Shown: piece after piece, positions 8,122-16,151 of the stretch | Position numbering within the stretch: position 1 is the first letter of the stretch | Layout of the letters: each line of letters starts with the position of its first letter | Assembly: GCA_041493035.1 (NCBI GenBank) | Contig: JBGPYB010000043.1 | Location: 1-30,762 of the forward strand | DNA length: 30,762 bases | Source: JBGPYB01 sp041493035 | Lineage (GTDB): Bacteria > Acidobacteriota > Vicinamibacteria > Fen-336 | Direction: 5' to 3' | Position numbers and translations under genes: made by a program | The notes under the pieces: generated by a model | The model's database searches: none | What the model saw: only the letters and a program-made list of their open reading frames with translations | What the model was told of the DNA's origin: nothing

Positions 8122-9459
8122 ATGAGTGCCATCCAGCTCAAGACCGAGATCCCCGGCCCCCGCTCCCGCGAGCTCTTCGCCCGTCGCGAGGCCGCGGTTC
8201 CCCGTGGCCCCTTCAACGTCACGCCCATCTTCGCCAAGGAGGGGAGCGGCGCGCTCCTCACCGACGTGGACGGGAACCGCTTCATCGACTTCGCCGGCGG
8301 GATCGGATGCCTGAATCTGGGCCACGCCAACGACGCCGTCGTGGAGGCGGCGACCGCCCAGCTCGAAAGCCTGACCCATGCCTGTTTCCACGTCACCCCG
8401 TACGAGGGTTACGTCCGCCTCGCGGAGAGACTCAACGCCCTGGTCCCCGGCGATTTCAAGAAGAAGACCTTCTTCGCGAACTCGGGGGCCGAGGCCGTCG
8501 AGAACGCCGTCAAGATCGCCCGAGCCGCGACAGGGCGCGAGGCCGTCATCGCCTTCGAGGACGGTTTCCACGGCCGGACGCTCCTGGCGATGACCCTCAC
8601 GTCCAAGGTGCACCCCTACAAAGCCGGCTTCGGTCCCTTCGCCCCCGAGATCTATCGAATTCCCTACGCCTACTGCTATCGCTGCTCGTACAACCTCGAG
8701 TACCCGTCGTGCGGTGTCTCCTGCGCCGACGCTCTCGAGGACTACTTCAAGCGGTATGTGGCGGTCCAGGACGTCGCGGCCGTGATCCTCGAGCCGATTC
8801 TCGGAGAGGGGGGCTTTGTCGTCCCGCCGAAGGAGTTCCTGCCTAAGCTCCGGGAGATCACGGCCCGCCACGGCATCCTTCTGATCGCCGACGAGGTCCA
8901 GACGGGCTTCGGGCGCACCGGGAAGCTCTTCGCCATCGAGGGCTCGGGCATCGCCCCCGACATTCTCATCGCCGCGAAGTCGATCGCCGGCGGGCTGCCC
9001 CTTTCGTCGATCACCGGCCGCGCCGAGGTGATGGATGCGGCGGGGATCGGCGGCCTCGGCGGCACCTTCGGAGGCAACCCTGTTTCCCTCGCCGCGGCCC
9101 ACGCCGTCCTCGACCAGCTCGAGTCGGGGGCCGTCTTCGAGCAGGCGCGGCACATCGGGAAGGTCTTCTCCGAGAGGGCTGCCCGTTGGACGAGCCAGTA
9201 CCCGATCGTCGGCGACGTCCGCGGCGTCGGTGCCATGTGGGCCATCGAGCTTGTGAAGGATCGGGCCACGAAGGCTCCCGCCAAGGACGAGACGTCGGCG
9301 GTCGCGAAGAAGTGCTACGAGCGCGGCCTCGTCACCATCACGGCTGGAACCTACGGCAACACCCTCCGCACCCTCATGCCCCTCGTCATCCGTGACGAAG
9401 AGCTCCACGAAGGGCTCGATGTCCTCGAAGGGGCGATCCGGGAGACCGCCGGTGCCTAG
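8122..9459 (+). CDS. gabT: 4-aminobutyrate (GABA) aminotransferase-type class III aminotransferase
   Basis: A 445-residue PLP aminotransferase with ribosome-binding site AAGGAG (8111-8116). Motifs are FANSGAEAVENAVKIAR, FHGRT, LIADEVQTGFGRTG and PLP Lys286 in AAKSIAGGLPLS, then GTFGGNP. These match GABA aminotransferase, which converts GABA and 2-oxoglutarate to succinate semialdehyde and glutamate. Related omega-amino acids, such as ornithine or 5-aminovalerate, cannot be excluded. A Cys-rich segment at residues 185-201 (C-x2-C-x8-C-x3-C) is inserted before the conserved EPILGEGG region; it is found in some bacterial and archaeal members but not in the classical E. coli enzyme. The downstream amidohydrolase overlaps by 8 nt. 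A class-matching aldehyde dehydrogenase is present at 19063-20520, though not adjacent. Confidence 0.87.
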   Translation: MSAIQLKTEIPGPRSRELFARREAAVPRGPFNVTPIFAKEGSGALLTDVDGNRFIDFAGGIGCLNLGHANDAVVEAATAQLESLTHACFHVTPYEGYVRLAERLNALVPGDFKKKTFFANSGAEAVENAVKIARAATGREAVIAFEDGFHGRTLLAMTLTSKVHPYKAGFGPFAPEIYRIPYAYCYRCSYNLEYPSCGVSCADALEDYFKRYVAVQDVAAVILEPILGEGGFVVPPKEFLPKLREITARHGILLIADEVQTGFGRTGKLFAIEGSGIAPDILIAAKSIAGGLPLSSITGRAEVMDAAGIGGLGGTFGGNPVSLAAAHAVLDQLESGAVFEQARHIGKVFSERAARWTSQYPIVGDVRGVGAMWAIELVKDRATKAPAKDETSAVAKKCYERGLVTITAGTYGNTLRTLMPLVIRDEELHEGLDVLEGAIRETAGA

Positions 9460-11140
9460 GGGGACGACCCTCGCCGCCGCGGCACTTTTCACGGCCCTGG
9501 CGTCGAACGTCTCGGCCAAGGACCCGTCTCCTCATTCGAAGGCCGACCGCGTGTTCGTCGGCGGCCACGTCTGGACCGGCGACAGGACGAAGCCCGTCGC
9601 GGAGGCCATCGCCGTCCGCGGAACGAAGATCATCGCCGTCGGCACCAGCCTTGAGATCGCACGTCTCTCGGGGAAGCCCACCGAGTCGATCAACCTCAAG
9701 GGGAAGTGGGTCTTCCCGGGTTTCAACGACTCCCACCTTCACTTCCTCGTCACCGAGAAGGCGGACCTCGTCGACTCGGGAAGCCTGGCCGAGATGCAGC
9801 GGCGAGTCGCCGAGTTCGCGAAGCGTCATCCGGCGAGCCCCTGGGTCGTGGGGCGGGGATGGGGATACGGCGAGTTTTCCGACCACGCGCCCCATCGGAA
9901 ATACCTCGACGCGGTCGTTCCCGACCGCCCCGCCTGGATGACCGACCGTGACGGCCACGCGGCGTGGTGCAACTCTCGAGCCCTGGAGCTCGCGGAGATC
10001 ACGCGGAAGACGCCCGATCCGCCCAACGGCGTCATCGTCCGCGACGAGAGGGGGGAGCCGACGGGCCTGCTGAAGGAAGGGGCGGCGATGAACCTCGTCC
10101 GGCAGTACATTCCACCCCCCAACGACGAGGAGCTCTACCGCACGCTGAAGGCGCTCCTGGACCGCGCGGCCTCCTATGGCCTCACGTCGGTCCAGAACGC
10201 CTCCTTCTCCTTCGACGAGATGCCGGCCTTCCAGCGCGTGATGGAGGAGAATGCCCTCAAGGTTCGCTTCTACTGGGCCCTCCTCTTCGACAAAGAGCAG
10301 AAGGAGGACGAGCTGGCTCGCTACAAGGAGATCCGCAAGAGGTTGGAGGGGCCGGCCTTCAAGTTCGGAGCCGCGAAGGGGATGCTGGACGGGACCGTCG
10401 ACTCCCGCACCGCCGCCCTGTTCGAGCCCTACGTCGGGGGAGGAACGGGGCTCCCCTTCTGGAGCCAGGACGATCTGAATGCCGCCGTGGCCCGCTACGA
10501 GCGCGAGGGATTCCAGATTTTTCTTCACGCCGTCGGCGACAAGGCCATCCACATGGCCCTCGATGCCTACGAGGCGGCCGCTCGGACCAACCGAATGGCG
10601 GGGCGTCGTCACCGCATCGAGCACGGCGAGATCCCTCGCCCCGACGACATCCCCCGGTTCCGGCAGCTCGGGGTTGTGGCCTCGACCCAGCCGATGTTCG
10701 CGAATCCCGACAAGACGACCCTCGAGAGCTTCGCCGTCCTCCTGGGTCCCGAGCGGGCGTCCAGGGCCGACGCCTTCAAGGCCTGGGACGATGCCGGGGT
10801 CGCTCAGGCCTTCGGGAGCGACTGGCCCGTCACGACGATGGAGCCCCTGAGGCAGATCTACTGCGCCGTCACGCGACAGACGGCCGAAGGAACGCCCCCC
10901 GGAGGCTGGTACCCCCAGAACCGCATCTCCGCCGAGGCTGCCCTGCGCCACTACACGGCCGACGCGGCCTACGCGAGCTTCGAGGAGGGGAACAAGGGGA
11001 CCCTCGCCGCGGGGAAGCTGGCGGACTTCGTCGTCCTCTCCGAGAACATCCTGGAGCCACCTTCCGAACGCCTCTTGAAGACAAAGGTCCTCATGACCGT
11101 CATGGGCGGGCAGGACACGTGGCGCGATCCCGCATTCTGA
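9452..11140 (+). CDS. Exported amidohydrolase family 3 (YtcJ-like) metal-dependent hydrolase
   Basis: A 562-residue protein. The GTG at 9452 is preferred because it starts a short signal peptide (about 20 residues ending ASNVSA before KDPS); the longer open frame upstream is buried in the aminotransferase gene. The amidohydrolase pattern is complete: H95 and H97 (SHLH), H359 (FLHAVGD), H391 (RIEHGE) and D457 (GSDWP). Surrounding segments, including the late KLADFVVL strand, fit the YtcJ/amidohydrolase-3 group. These enzymes hydrolyse amide or related bonds of small molecules, most with unknown physiological substrate. The 8-nt overlap with gabT implies co-translation, and the periplasmic location with the upstream exported aminopeptidase suggests processing of an amide or peptide-derived nutrient. 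Confidence 0.85.
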   Translation: MPRGTTLAAAALFTALASNVSAKDPSPHSKADRVFVGGHVWTGDRTKPVAEAIAVRGTKIIAVGTSLEIARLSGKPTESINLKGKWVFPGFNDSHLHFLVTEKADLVDSGSLAEMQRRVAEFAKRHPASPWVVGRGWGYGEFSDHAPHRKYLDAVVPDRPAWMTDRDGHAAWCNSRALELAEITRKTPDPPNGVIVRDERGEPTGLLKEGAAMNLVRQYIPPPNDEELYRTLKALLDRAASYGLTSVQNASFSFDEMPAFQRVMEENALKVRFYWALLFDKEQKEDELARYKEIRKRLEGPAFKFGAAKGMLDGTVDSRTAALFEPYVGGGTGLPFWSQDDLNAAVARYEREGFQIFLHAVGDKAIHMALDAYEAAARTNRMAGRRHRIEHGEIPRPDDIPRFRQLGVVASTQPMFANPDKTTLESFAVLLGPERASRADAFKAWDDAGVAQAFGSDWPVTTMEPLRQIYCAVTRQTAEGTPPGGWYPQNRISAEAALRHYTADAAYASFEEGNKGTLAAGKLADFVVLSENILEPPSERLLKTKVLMTVMGGQDTWRDPAF

Positions 11141-11159
11141 GGGGCAGGGGCTGAGCCGC

Positions 11160-11963
11160 GTGTCCCGCTACGCGAATCGAACGATCGTCGTCACCGGGGC
11201 GTCACAGGGGATCGGGAGGGCGCTCTGCCTGGCCGTCGCCCCGCAGCGGCCGCGACTGGTCCTCGCCGCTCGCGACGAGGCCCGCCTTGGCGAGGTGGCG
11301 GAAGAGTGCCGGGCTGCCGGGGCCGAGACGCTCGTCGTCCGCGCCGACGTGGCGATCGAAGCCGACTGCCAACGAATCGTCGCCGGGGCCGTGGCACGCT
11401 TCGGCGGCCTCGACGTCCTGGTCCACAACGCGGGGATCAGCATGTGGTCCCGCTTCGACGAGGTCCGCGATCTCTCGATCTACGAGACCCTCATGCGTGT
11501 GAACTACCTGGGCTGCGTCTACCTCACCCACCACGCCCTCCCTCACCTGAAGAGGGCCCGGGGGCAGATCGTGGCCGTCTCGAGCCTGGCCGGGCTTACC
11601 GGGGTCCCCACGCGCACCGGCTACGCGGCGAGCAAGCACGCCGTCTTCGGCTTCTTCGACTCCCTGCGTATCGAGCTCGAGGGGACGGGGGTCTCGGTCA
11701 CCGTCGTGGCTCCGGACTTCGTCGTCTCGGAGATTCACCGGCGCTCCATTGGGCCCGACGGCCGGCCCATCGGTGAGAGCCCGATGCAGACGGCGCACCT
11801 GATGACGGCCGAGGCCTGCGCCGCGCGCATCGTCGCGGCCATGCAGGGGCGCCGTCGGCTCGCCATCCTCTCTCTCCGAGGCCGCGCCGGGCGGTTCGTA
11901 CGCCTGGTGGCCCCCGGCCTCATCGATCGGATCGCCGCCCGCGCCGTCAGGCGAGGGCGCTGA
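11160..11963 (+). CDS. SDR family oxidoreductase
   Basis: A 267-residue classical short-chain dehydrogenase. It has TGASQGIG near the N-terminus, HNAG, the catalytic Ser in VSSLAG, Tyr155 and Lys159 (GYAASK), and VAPDFVVSEIHRR as the substrate-lid region. The GTG start lies 19 nt after the amidohydrolase stop. The C-terminal region (LVAPGLIDRIAARAVRRGR) is hydrophobic then basic, as in membrane-associated SDRs of the DHRS7 type. It is the last gene of the plus-strand operon and converges on purU with a 16-nt gap. The substrate is unknown. Confidence 0.85.
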   Translation: MSRYANRTIVVTGASQGIGRALCLAVAPQRPRLVLAARDEARLGEVAEECRAAGAETLVVRADVAIEADCQRIVAGAVARFGGLDVLVHNAGISMWSRFDEVRDLSIYETLMRVNYLGCVYLTHHALPHLKRARGQIVAVSSLAGLTGVPTRTGYAASKHAVFGFFDSLRIELEGTGVSVTVVAPDFVVSEIHRRSIGPDGRPIGESPMQTAHLMTAEACAARIVAAMQGRRRLAILSLRGRAGRFVRLVAPGLIDRIAARAVRRGR

Positions 11964-11984
11964 GGGACAGCCCGCCGCCTCAGC
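11959..11984. terminator. Candidate bidirectional hairpin between convergent genes
   Basis: GCTGAGG (11959-11965) and CCTCAGC (11978-11984) form a 7-bp perfect inverted repeat with a 12-nt loop. The arms contain the stop codons of the SDR (plus) and purU (minus), so the same hairpin would form in both transcripts. There is no T-run on either side, so intrinsic termination is only a possibility. Confidence 0.3.
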
Positions 11985-12843
11985 CGAAGACGACGGTCTT
12001 GTTTCCGTAAACCAGAACGCGATGCCGAAGGTGCAGGTCCACGGCGCGGGCCAGCACGGCCCTCTCCAGGTCCCGTCCCTTGCGGATGAGGTCCTGGATG
12101 GACTCCCGATGGCTCACCCGCGCGACGTCCTGTTCGATGATCGGCCCCTCGTCGAGGTCCGACGTCACGTAGTGGGCGGTGGCACCGATGACCTTCACCC
12201 CCCGTTCGAAAGCCTGATGGTAGGGCCGGGCCCCTGCAAAGGCGGGCAGGAACGAGTGGTGGATGTTGATGATGCGGTTGGGCCAGCGGCTCACGAAGCC
12301 ATCGCTGAGCACTTGCATGTAACGGGCCAGGACCACGAGGTCGATCCGCTCGTCGCTCAGCCGCTCCTGGATCGCGGCCTCTTCTGTGGCTTTGGTTGCG
12401 GGTGTGATCGGATGGACGTGGTAGTTGACGCCGAAGCTCCCGGCGAGCCCCCGGAGATCGGGATGGTTGCTGATAAGGAGTGGCACCTCGGCCCGAAGCT
12501 CCCCGGCGCGCCAGCGCCAGAGAAGGTCCTGAAGACAATGGTCGAGCTTCGAGACGAAGACCGCCATCCGAAGGACCTGGTCGGAAAAGCGAAGCTCGAA
12601 GCTCATGCCGAAACGATCCGCGATGGGCTTGAACGCCTCGGAGATGCGCTCACGGGGCACCTTGAAGCCGGCGATGTCCCACGTGGCTCGGAGCAGGAAC
12701 AGATCGTCCTCGAGATCGGTGTGGTGGTCGAAGTCGAGGATGTTCCCGTCGTTCCTATAAATGAAGTCGGAAACCGACGCGACCAGGCCCTTTTGGTCGG
12801 GACACGAGAGGAGGAGGACGGCGGCGACCCCGGTTTCGATCAT
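11980..12843 (-). CDS. purU: Formyltetrahydrofolate deformylase
   Basis: A 287-residue protein hydrolysing 10-formyl-THF to formate and THF, which balances one-carbon pools and supplies formate for PurT. The N-terminal ACT domain (about 1-85) starts with LLLSCPDQKGLVASVSDFI. The C-terminal formyltransferase-like domain has ISNHPDLR, the catalytic triad Asn193/His195 (NIHHSFLPAF) and Asp231 (DLDEGPIIEQD), with the same Asn-Asp spacing (38) as GAR transformylase. Length matches the family (about 280-290). It is a single gene on the minus strand, separated by 18 nt from the end of the broken transporter gene. TATACT at 12857-12852 is a plausible -10 element. Confidence 0.95.
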   Translation of the reverse strand: MIETGVAAVLLLSCPDQKGLVASVSDFIYRNDGNILDFDHHTDLEDDLFLLRATWDIAGFKVPRERISEAFKPIADRFGMSFELRFSDQVLRMAVFVSKLDHCLQDLLWRWRAGELRAEVPLLISNHPDLRGLAGSFGVNYHVHPITPATKATEEAAIQERLSDERIDLVVLARYMQVLSDGFVSRWPNRIINIHHSFLPAFAGARPYHQAFERGVKVIGATAHYVTSDLDEGPIIEQDVARVSHRESIQDLIRKGRDLERAVLARAVDLHLRHRVLVYGNKTVVFG

Positions 12844-12851
12844 GGGGTCGC

Positions 12852-12857
12852 AGTATA
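12852..12857 (-). promoter_or_regulatory. purU: Possible -10 element for purU
   Basis: The minus strand reads TATACT 8 nt upstream of the purU ATG, an unusually AT-rich hexamer in this GC-rich sequence. No convincing -35 is seen at the usual distance. If used, the 5' leader would be nearly absent. Confidence 0.3.
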
Positions 12858-12861
12858 GCTT

Positions 12862-14023
12862 CTAGGGGATCGGCCGAAGCTCGAAGGCCCGAACGCGCCG
12901 GTCCAGGCGCGGGTGAAACTCGAGCCCGGCGCGGACCGCGTAGAGGTCGTCTCGAAGGACCAGCGGGACGACCGGGATCTCATCCTGCACGACCTCCGCG
13001 GCCCGTGCCAGAAGATCCTGCCGCTCCTTTGTGCGCGGCTCCTGATCGGACGTCTCGATCAGCCCGTCGCGGCTCGGGTTCGCGTACCCGAAGCGGTTGA
13101 AGCGGCCGTAGCCCTCGCGGGGCGAGTGGAGGAGCGCCTCGAACGTCCCGGAAGCATCACCCGTCGCTGCCGCCCAACCGAAGAGGCCTACGGGAGCCTC
13201 CTCGGCCACCCAGCGTTCGTAGAACGCGCTTTGGGGCAAGATCTGCAGGTCCAGGCGAATCCCGATTCCGACCAACTGGACGGCGAGCACCTGAGCAATG
13301 TCGGCGTTCGCGTCGGAAACGACGAGTGGCACTTCGATTCCCGAGGGGAGCCCCGCTTCAGCGATCAGGCGCCGAGCACGGTCGCGGTCGGGAAGGGTCG
13401 GGGGTAGGTTCCTCGCGTACCCGACGATCGACGGAGGGACGACTTGATCCAGACGGGTCCCGCGGCCCTCCAGCGCGTCTCTCACCAGCGCCTCCCGGTC
13501 GATGCCCAAGGCGACCGCCCGGCGGAGGCGAATGTCGGCAAAGGGCATTCCTCGGCGGAGCGAGAAACCAAGAAGGACGCTCGACAGGCCCCGCCGCGAG
13601 ACGAGGCGGACCTCCGGTCGCCGTCGGCCGTCTGCCCAGGACTGGTTCGGGTACTGGGACACGATGTCGGCCTTCTTGGAGGCGACGGCATCGGCCCGAT
13701 CCCGGGGCTCGGAAAGCGGGACGATCGTCACCCGGTCGAAGGCTGGCTTCGGTCCCCAGTGTCGATCGAAGCGTTCTCCGACGATGACTCCGTCGGGTGT
13801 GCCGCTGACGAAGCGGTAGGGCCCCGTCCCGACGGGGTGACGGATCTCCTCCGGCCCGGCGTCGCGGGGGACGATCGCCACGAAGACCAGATTGTTCAGG
13901 AGAACCGGTGCCGGGACCTTGGTGACGATCTCGACGGTGGCTTCGTCCACCACGCGGGTGGCGGCAGGAGGCGAGGCCTGTCGACAGGAGCGCGATCGCA
14001 ACCCGCCTGGCGGCCGTTCGCAT
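12862..14023 (-). pseudogene. Collapsed ABC-transporter substrate-binding lipoprotein (family 5, DppA/OppA type)
   Basis: The body (12862 to about 13970) encodes the middle and C-terminal parts of a peptide/nickel-type substrate-binding protein: TVEIVTKVPAPVLL, VGTGPYRF, LRRAVALGIDREALV, LLARAAEVVQDEIPVVPL. A normal member is about 500 residues; roughly 100-140 residues before TVEIVTK are missing. In a different frame, the ATG at 14023 begins a perfect lipoprotein signal, MRTAARRVAIALLSTGLASC with lipobox L-A-S-C at 17-20, preceded by AAGAG at suitable spacing. The signal frame leaves the body frame shortly after the Cys, so no single reading frame covers both. This looks like an out-of-frame internal deletion joining the secretion signal to the middle of the protein. 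An assembly error is the alternative. No permease or ATPase partner gene is nearby. Confidence 0.8.
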
Positions 14024-14044
14024 GGAGATCTCTTGAGGCGGTCG

Positions 14045-14050
14045 ATTATA
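14045..14050 (-). promoter_or_regulatory. Possible -10 element of the broken lipoprotein gene
   Basis: The minus strand reads a perfect TATAAT 21 nt upstream of the lipoprotein ATG at 14023, in the 59-bp divergent spacer shared with the DUF421 gene. A promoter that survives in front of a disrupted gene would suggest the disruption is recent. No clear -35. Confidence 0.4.
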
Positions 14051-14082
14051 GCCCTGACGCCGGAGAGGTATGATCCAGGGTC

Positions 14083-14559
14083 ATGAGCGAGCTCCTGGCG
14101 TCCCCCTCCCAGGTCGGCATGATCGCCCTTCGGACCATCATCGTCTATGCCTTCATCCTCGTGGGGTTTCGGCTCGCGGGGAAGAGGGAAGTGGGGCAGC
14201 TCGCCCCCTTCGACTTCGCCCTGATCCTACTCATTGCGAACGCCGTACAGAACGCGATGGTGGGTCCCGACTCCTCCCTCGTCGGGGGGCTTTCGGCCGC
14301 GACCGTCCTACTCTTGATCAACGCGGGGCTTGGGCATCTGGCTTCGAGGAACCAAAAGATCGAACGCGTTCTCCGGGGCCACGCGCAGCTTCTGATCTAC
14401 CGTGGGAAGCTTCACCCGGATCACTTGAAGCGCGAGGGTCTGAGCCACGCCGAGGTGCTCCAGGCACTTCGCGAGAACGGGTGCGCCACCATCGAGGAAT
14501 GCCGTCTGGCCGTCCTCGAGGTGGACGGAACGATTTCAGTGGTTCCCGAAAAGAGCTAA
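14083..14559 (+). CDS. DUF421 (YetF-like) membrane protein
   Basis: A 158-residue protein with about three N-terminal hydrophobic segments (residues about 10-30, 42-60 and 68-88). The family signature between the first two is FRLAGKREVGQLAPFDFALILL. The soluble C-terminal part has LIYRGKLHPDHLKREGLS and the conserved acidic end region AVLEVDGTISVVP. These are membrane proteins of the YetF/YdfS type, linked to spore or stress functions in some Firmicutes but of unknown biochemical role. It stands alone between a divergent pseudogene and a convergent oxidase gene (11-nt gap). AGGG at 14077-14080 is the only ribosome-binding candidate. Confidence 0.85.
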   Translation: MSELLASPSQVGMIALRTIIVYAFILVGFRLAGKREVGQLAPFDFALILLIANAVQNAMVGPDSSLVGGLSAATVLLLINAGLGHLASRNQKIERVLRGHAQLLIYRGKLHPDHLKREGLSHAEVLQALRENGCATIEECRLAVLEVDGTISVVPEKS

Positions 14560-14570
14560 CGGGGTCCGGG

Positions 14571-15713
14571 CTAAGCCTCTCGCCAGCGGCGCGGCACGCG
14601 CTCCCCCAGTCGGAAGCGGGGAAGGACGGCTGCGGAATTCCCTGCGACGAGGCCTGCGACCACCTCGCCGATGGCCGGGCCGAGTTTGAACGCGTGCCCG
14701 GATCCGCCGCCGGCGATCCAGACGTTGTCCAGGCCGGGATGACGGTCGATGATCAGGTGCTCGTCGGCCGTGAGCTCGTACGTGCACACGCGGTCACCCA
14801 CGAGAGGTGCGTCCGCGAGGGCCGGGAAGCGCCGCGCGAGATAGTCTCGAACAACGGGTATGGTTGAAGGATCCAGGCGGCGCTCTCCCGCCGAGGGATC
14901 GAAAAGATCTCCGGGCCGATCGAGACCGATCTTGAATCCGCGTCCGTCGAGAGCCCCGACGCCGTAGTAGGCACCGATCTCAACCCACGTGGGAAACGCC
15001 CCCGCGTCAAAGTGCCGTTCTCCGGCCGGGAGGCCGAAGTAGAGCTCCTGGGCGCGACAGACTCGGATGGTTCCAGCGAGCAGGTCTGGAAACACCTGGG
15101 GTAGCCAAGGACCACAGGCGAAGACGAATGCGTCGGCTGCGAGCCGCTCGCCGCCGCACTCGACCGCGGCCATTCGACCGCCGCTCGAGGCTACCGGTAC
15201 CGCGGCTCCGCGCACGAAGCCCACGCCGCGGCGTTCCAGAGCCTCGGCGAGGCGCCGCATGGCTTCGCGCGCGAGGATCGCCCCCGCGCGGGGCTCGAAG
15301 AGCGCGAACGAAAGGCCATCTCCGCGGATCCCGGCAAAACGGGCCGTCATCTCGGACGCGGTGAGCCGCTCCACGGGGATGCCGAGGCGGCGCAGGACGC
15401 CTTCCCCCGCGGCTTCGTATCCGGCCTCTTCCTTCGCGAACCAGAGCACGCCCGTCTTGTGGAACAGCTTCGCCCCGAGGCCTCTCTCCTCCCGCTCCCA
15501 GGTGGCCAACGACCTCCAGGCCCACGACGCGTACACCTCATCGGACCCGTACAGAGACCGCATGATGCGGCTCTCGCTGGACGATGTGCCTCGCGGGTGC
15601 CCGGGCTCCCAAGGGTCGACCACCGTCACCGTAAGGCCCCGCTCTTGCAGGCGGAGTGCCGTCCAGAGGCCCATGACTCCGGCCCCCGCTACGACGACGT
15701 CGACCCCCTTCAC
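14571..15713 (-). CDS. Sarcosine oxidase / N-methyltryptophan oxidase-like flavoenzyme
   Basis: A 380-residue FAD amine oxidase of the monomeric sarcosine oxidase (MSOX/SolA) family. The FAD dinucleotide motif GAGVMG lies at the N-terminus (VVVAGAGVMGLWTALRLQ), followed by the ESR of TSSSESRIMR. Cys310 in VCTYELTADEHLIIDRHPG matches the Cys that carries covalent FAD in MSOX and SolA, so flavinylation is likely conserved. The C-terminal GGGSGHAFKLGPAIGE is the substrate/FAD closing motif. It oxidises N-methyl amino acids to the amine, formaldehyde and H2O2. The GTG start overlaps the stop of the preceding TPM gene (GTGA), although nothing in that operon is obviously related metabolically. The formaldehyde could feed folate one-carbon pools, for which purU lies nearby; that link is speculative. 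Confidence 0.87.
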   Translation of the reverse strand: MKGVDVVVAGAGVMGLWTALRLQERGLTVTVVDPWEPGHPRGTSSSESRIMRSLYGSDEVYASWAWRSLATWEREERGLGAKLFHKTGVLWFAKEEAGYEAAGEGVLRRLGIPVERLTASEMTARFAGIRGDGLSFALFEPRAGAILAREAMRRLAEALERRGVGFVRGAAVPVASSGGRMAAVECGGERLAADAFVFACGPWLPQVFPDLLAGTIRVCRAQELYFGLPAGERHFDAGAFPTWVEIGAYYGVGALDGRGFKIGLDRPGDLFDPSAGERRLDPSTIPVVRDYLARRFPALADAPLVGDRVCTYELTADEHLIIDRHPGLDNVWIAGGGSGHAFKLGPAIGEVVAGLVAGNSAAVLPRFRLGERVPRRWREA

Positions 15714-16147
15714 TCTTCGCTCACTTCGTCCGGCAGCTCGTTCCTGTCGGCGCGGCCAAGGGTCCTCGGGAACTCTCTCGCGAGCGCCTCGCCAACGGCA
15801 GCGATGCCCTCCACGAGGCCGTCGGTAAAGCGCGCTTCGCGAAAGGCGCCCTCCATCGCAGCCGCGACGTCGCGCCAGAGGCCGGGACACCTCTCGTGGA
15901 TCGCCTTGTCGCCCACCACCGCGAAGCGCTGACTCGCGGGGGCGACGTAGAGCAAGACACCGTTGCGTTCTGCCGTCGCGTTCATGCCCAGCTTCGAGAA
16001 GGCAGCGGTTGCCGCAGCCTCAACGTCGCCGACTGAGTTGCGAACGACGTGAACGCGGATCTCTCCTCGCGACTGGCTCTCGGCCTCTCGGATGGCTGCC
16101 ACGACCCGCTCGTGATCGATCTGCTCTTGGAAGTTGCCGAACTTCAT
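15710..16147 (-). CDS. Small TPM-domain protein (TLP18.3/Psb32/MOLO-1 family)
   Basis: A 145-residue soluble protein. The ATG at 16147 is chosen because it gives MKFGNFQEQIDHERVV; the longer open frame overlaps the Gly-rich tail of the previous gene. The TPM pattern is clear: RVVAAIREAESQSRGEIRVHV, then NGVLLYVAPASQRFAVVGDKAIHE, and a closing helix FTDGLVEGIAAVGEALA. It lacks a signal peptide and membrane segment, unlike its upstream paralogue, and is 4 nt downstream of it. TPM proteins are often paired with LemA and a membrane TPM protein in bacteria, and their function is unclear (membrane stress or quality control proposed). Its stop is shared with the oxidase start. Confidence 0.85.
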   Translation of the reverse strand: MKFGNFQEQIDHERVVAAIREAESQSRGEIRVHVVRNSVGDVEAAATAAFSKLGMNATAERNGVLLYVAPASQRFAVVGDKAIHERCPGLWRDVAAAMEGAFREARFTDGLVEGIAAVGEALAREFPRTLGRADRNELPDEVSEE

Positions 16148-16151
16148 CCTG

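Noticed and set aside
7948..10951. Very long minus-strand open frames (more than 500 codons) opposite gabT and the amidohydrolase
   Set aside because: They lie antisense to clearly recognised enzymes and encode low-complexity Arg/Gly/Glu-rich text without motifs; expected in high-GC DNA.
12022..12858. Plus-strand open frame of 278 codons across purU
   Set aside because: Exact shadow of purU, which has full catalytic motifs; the plus-strand product shows no family features.
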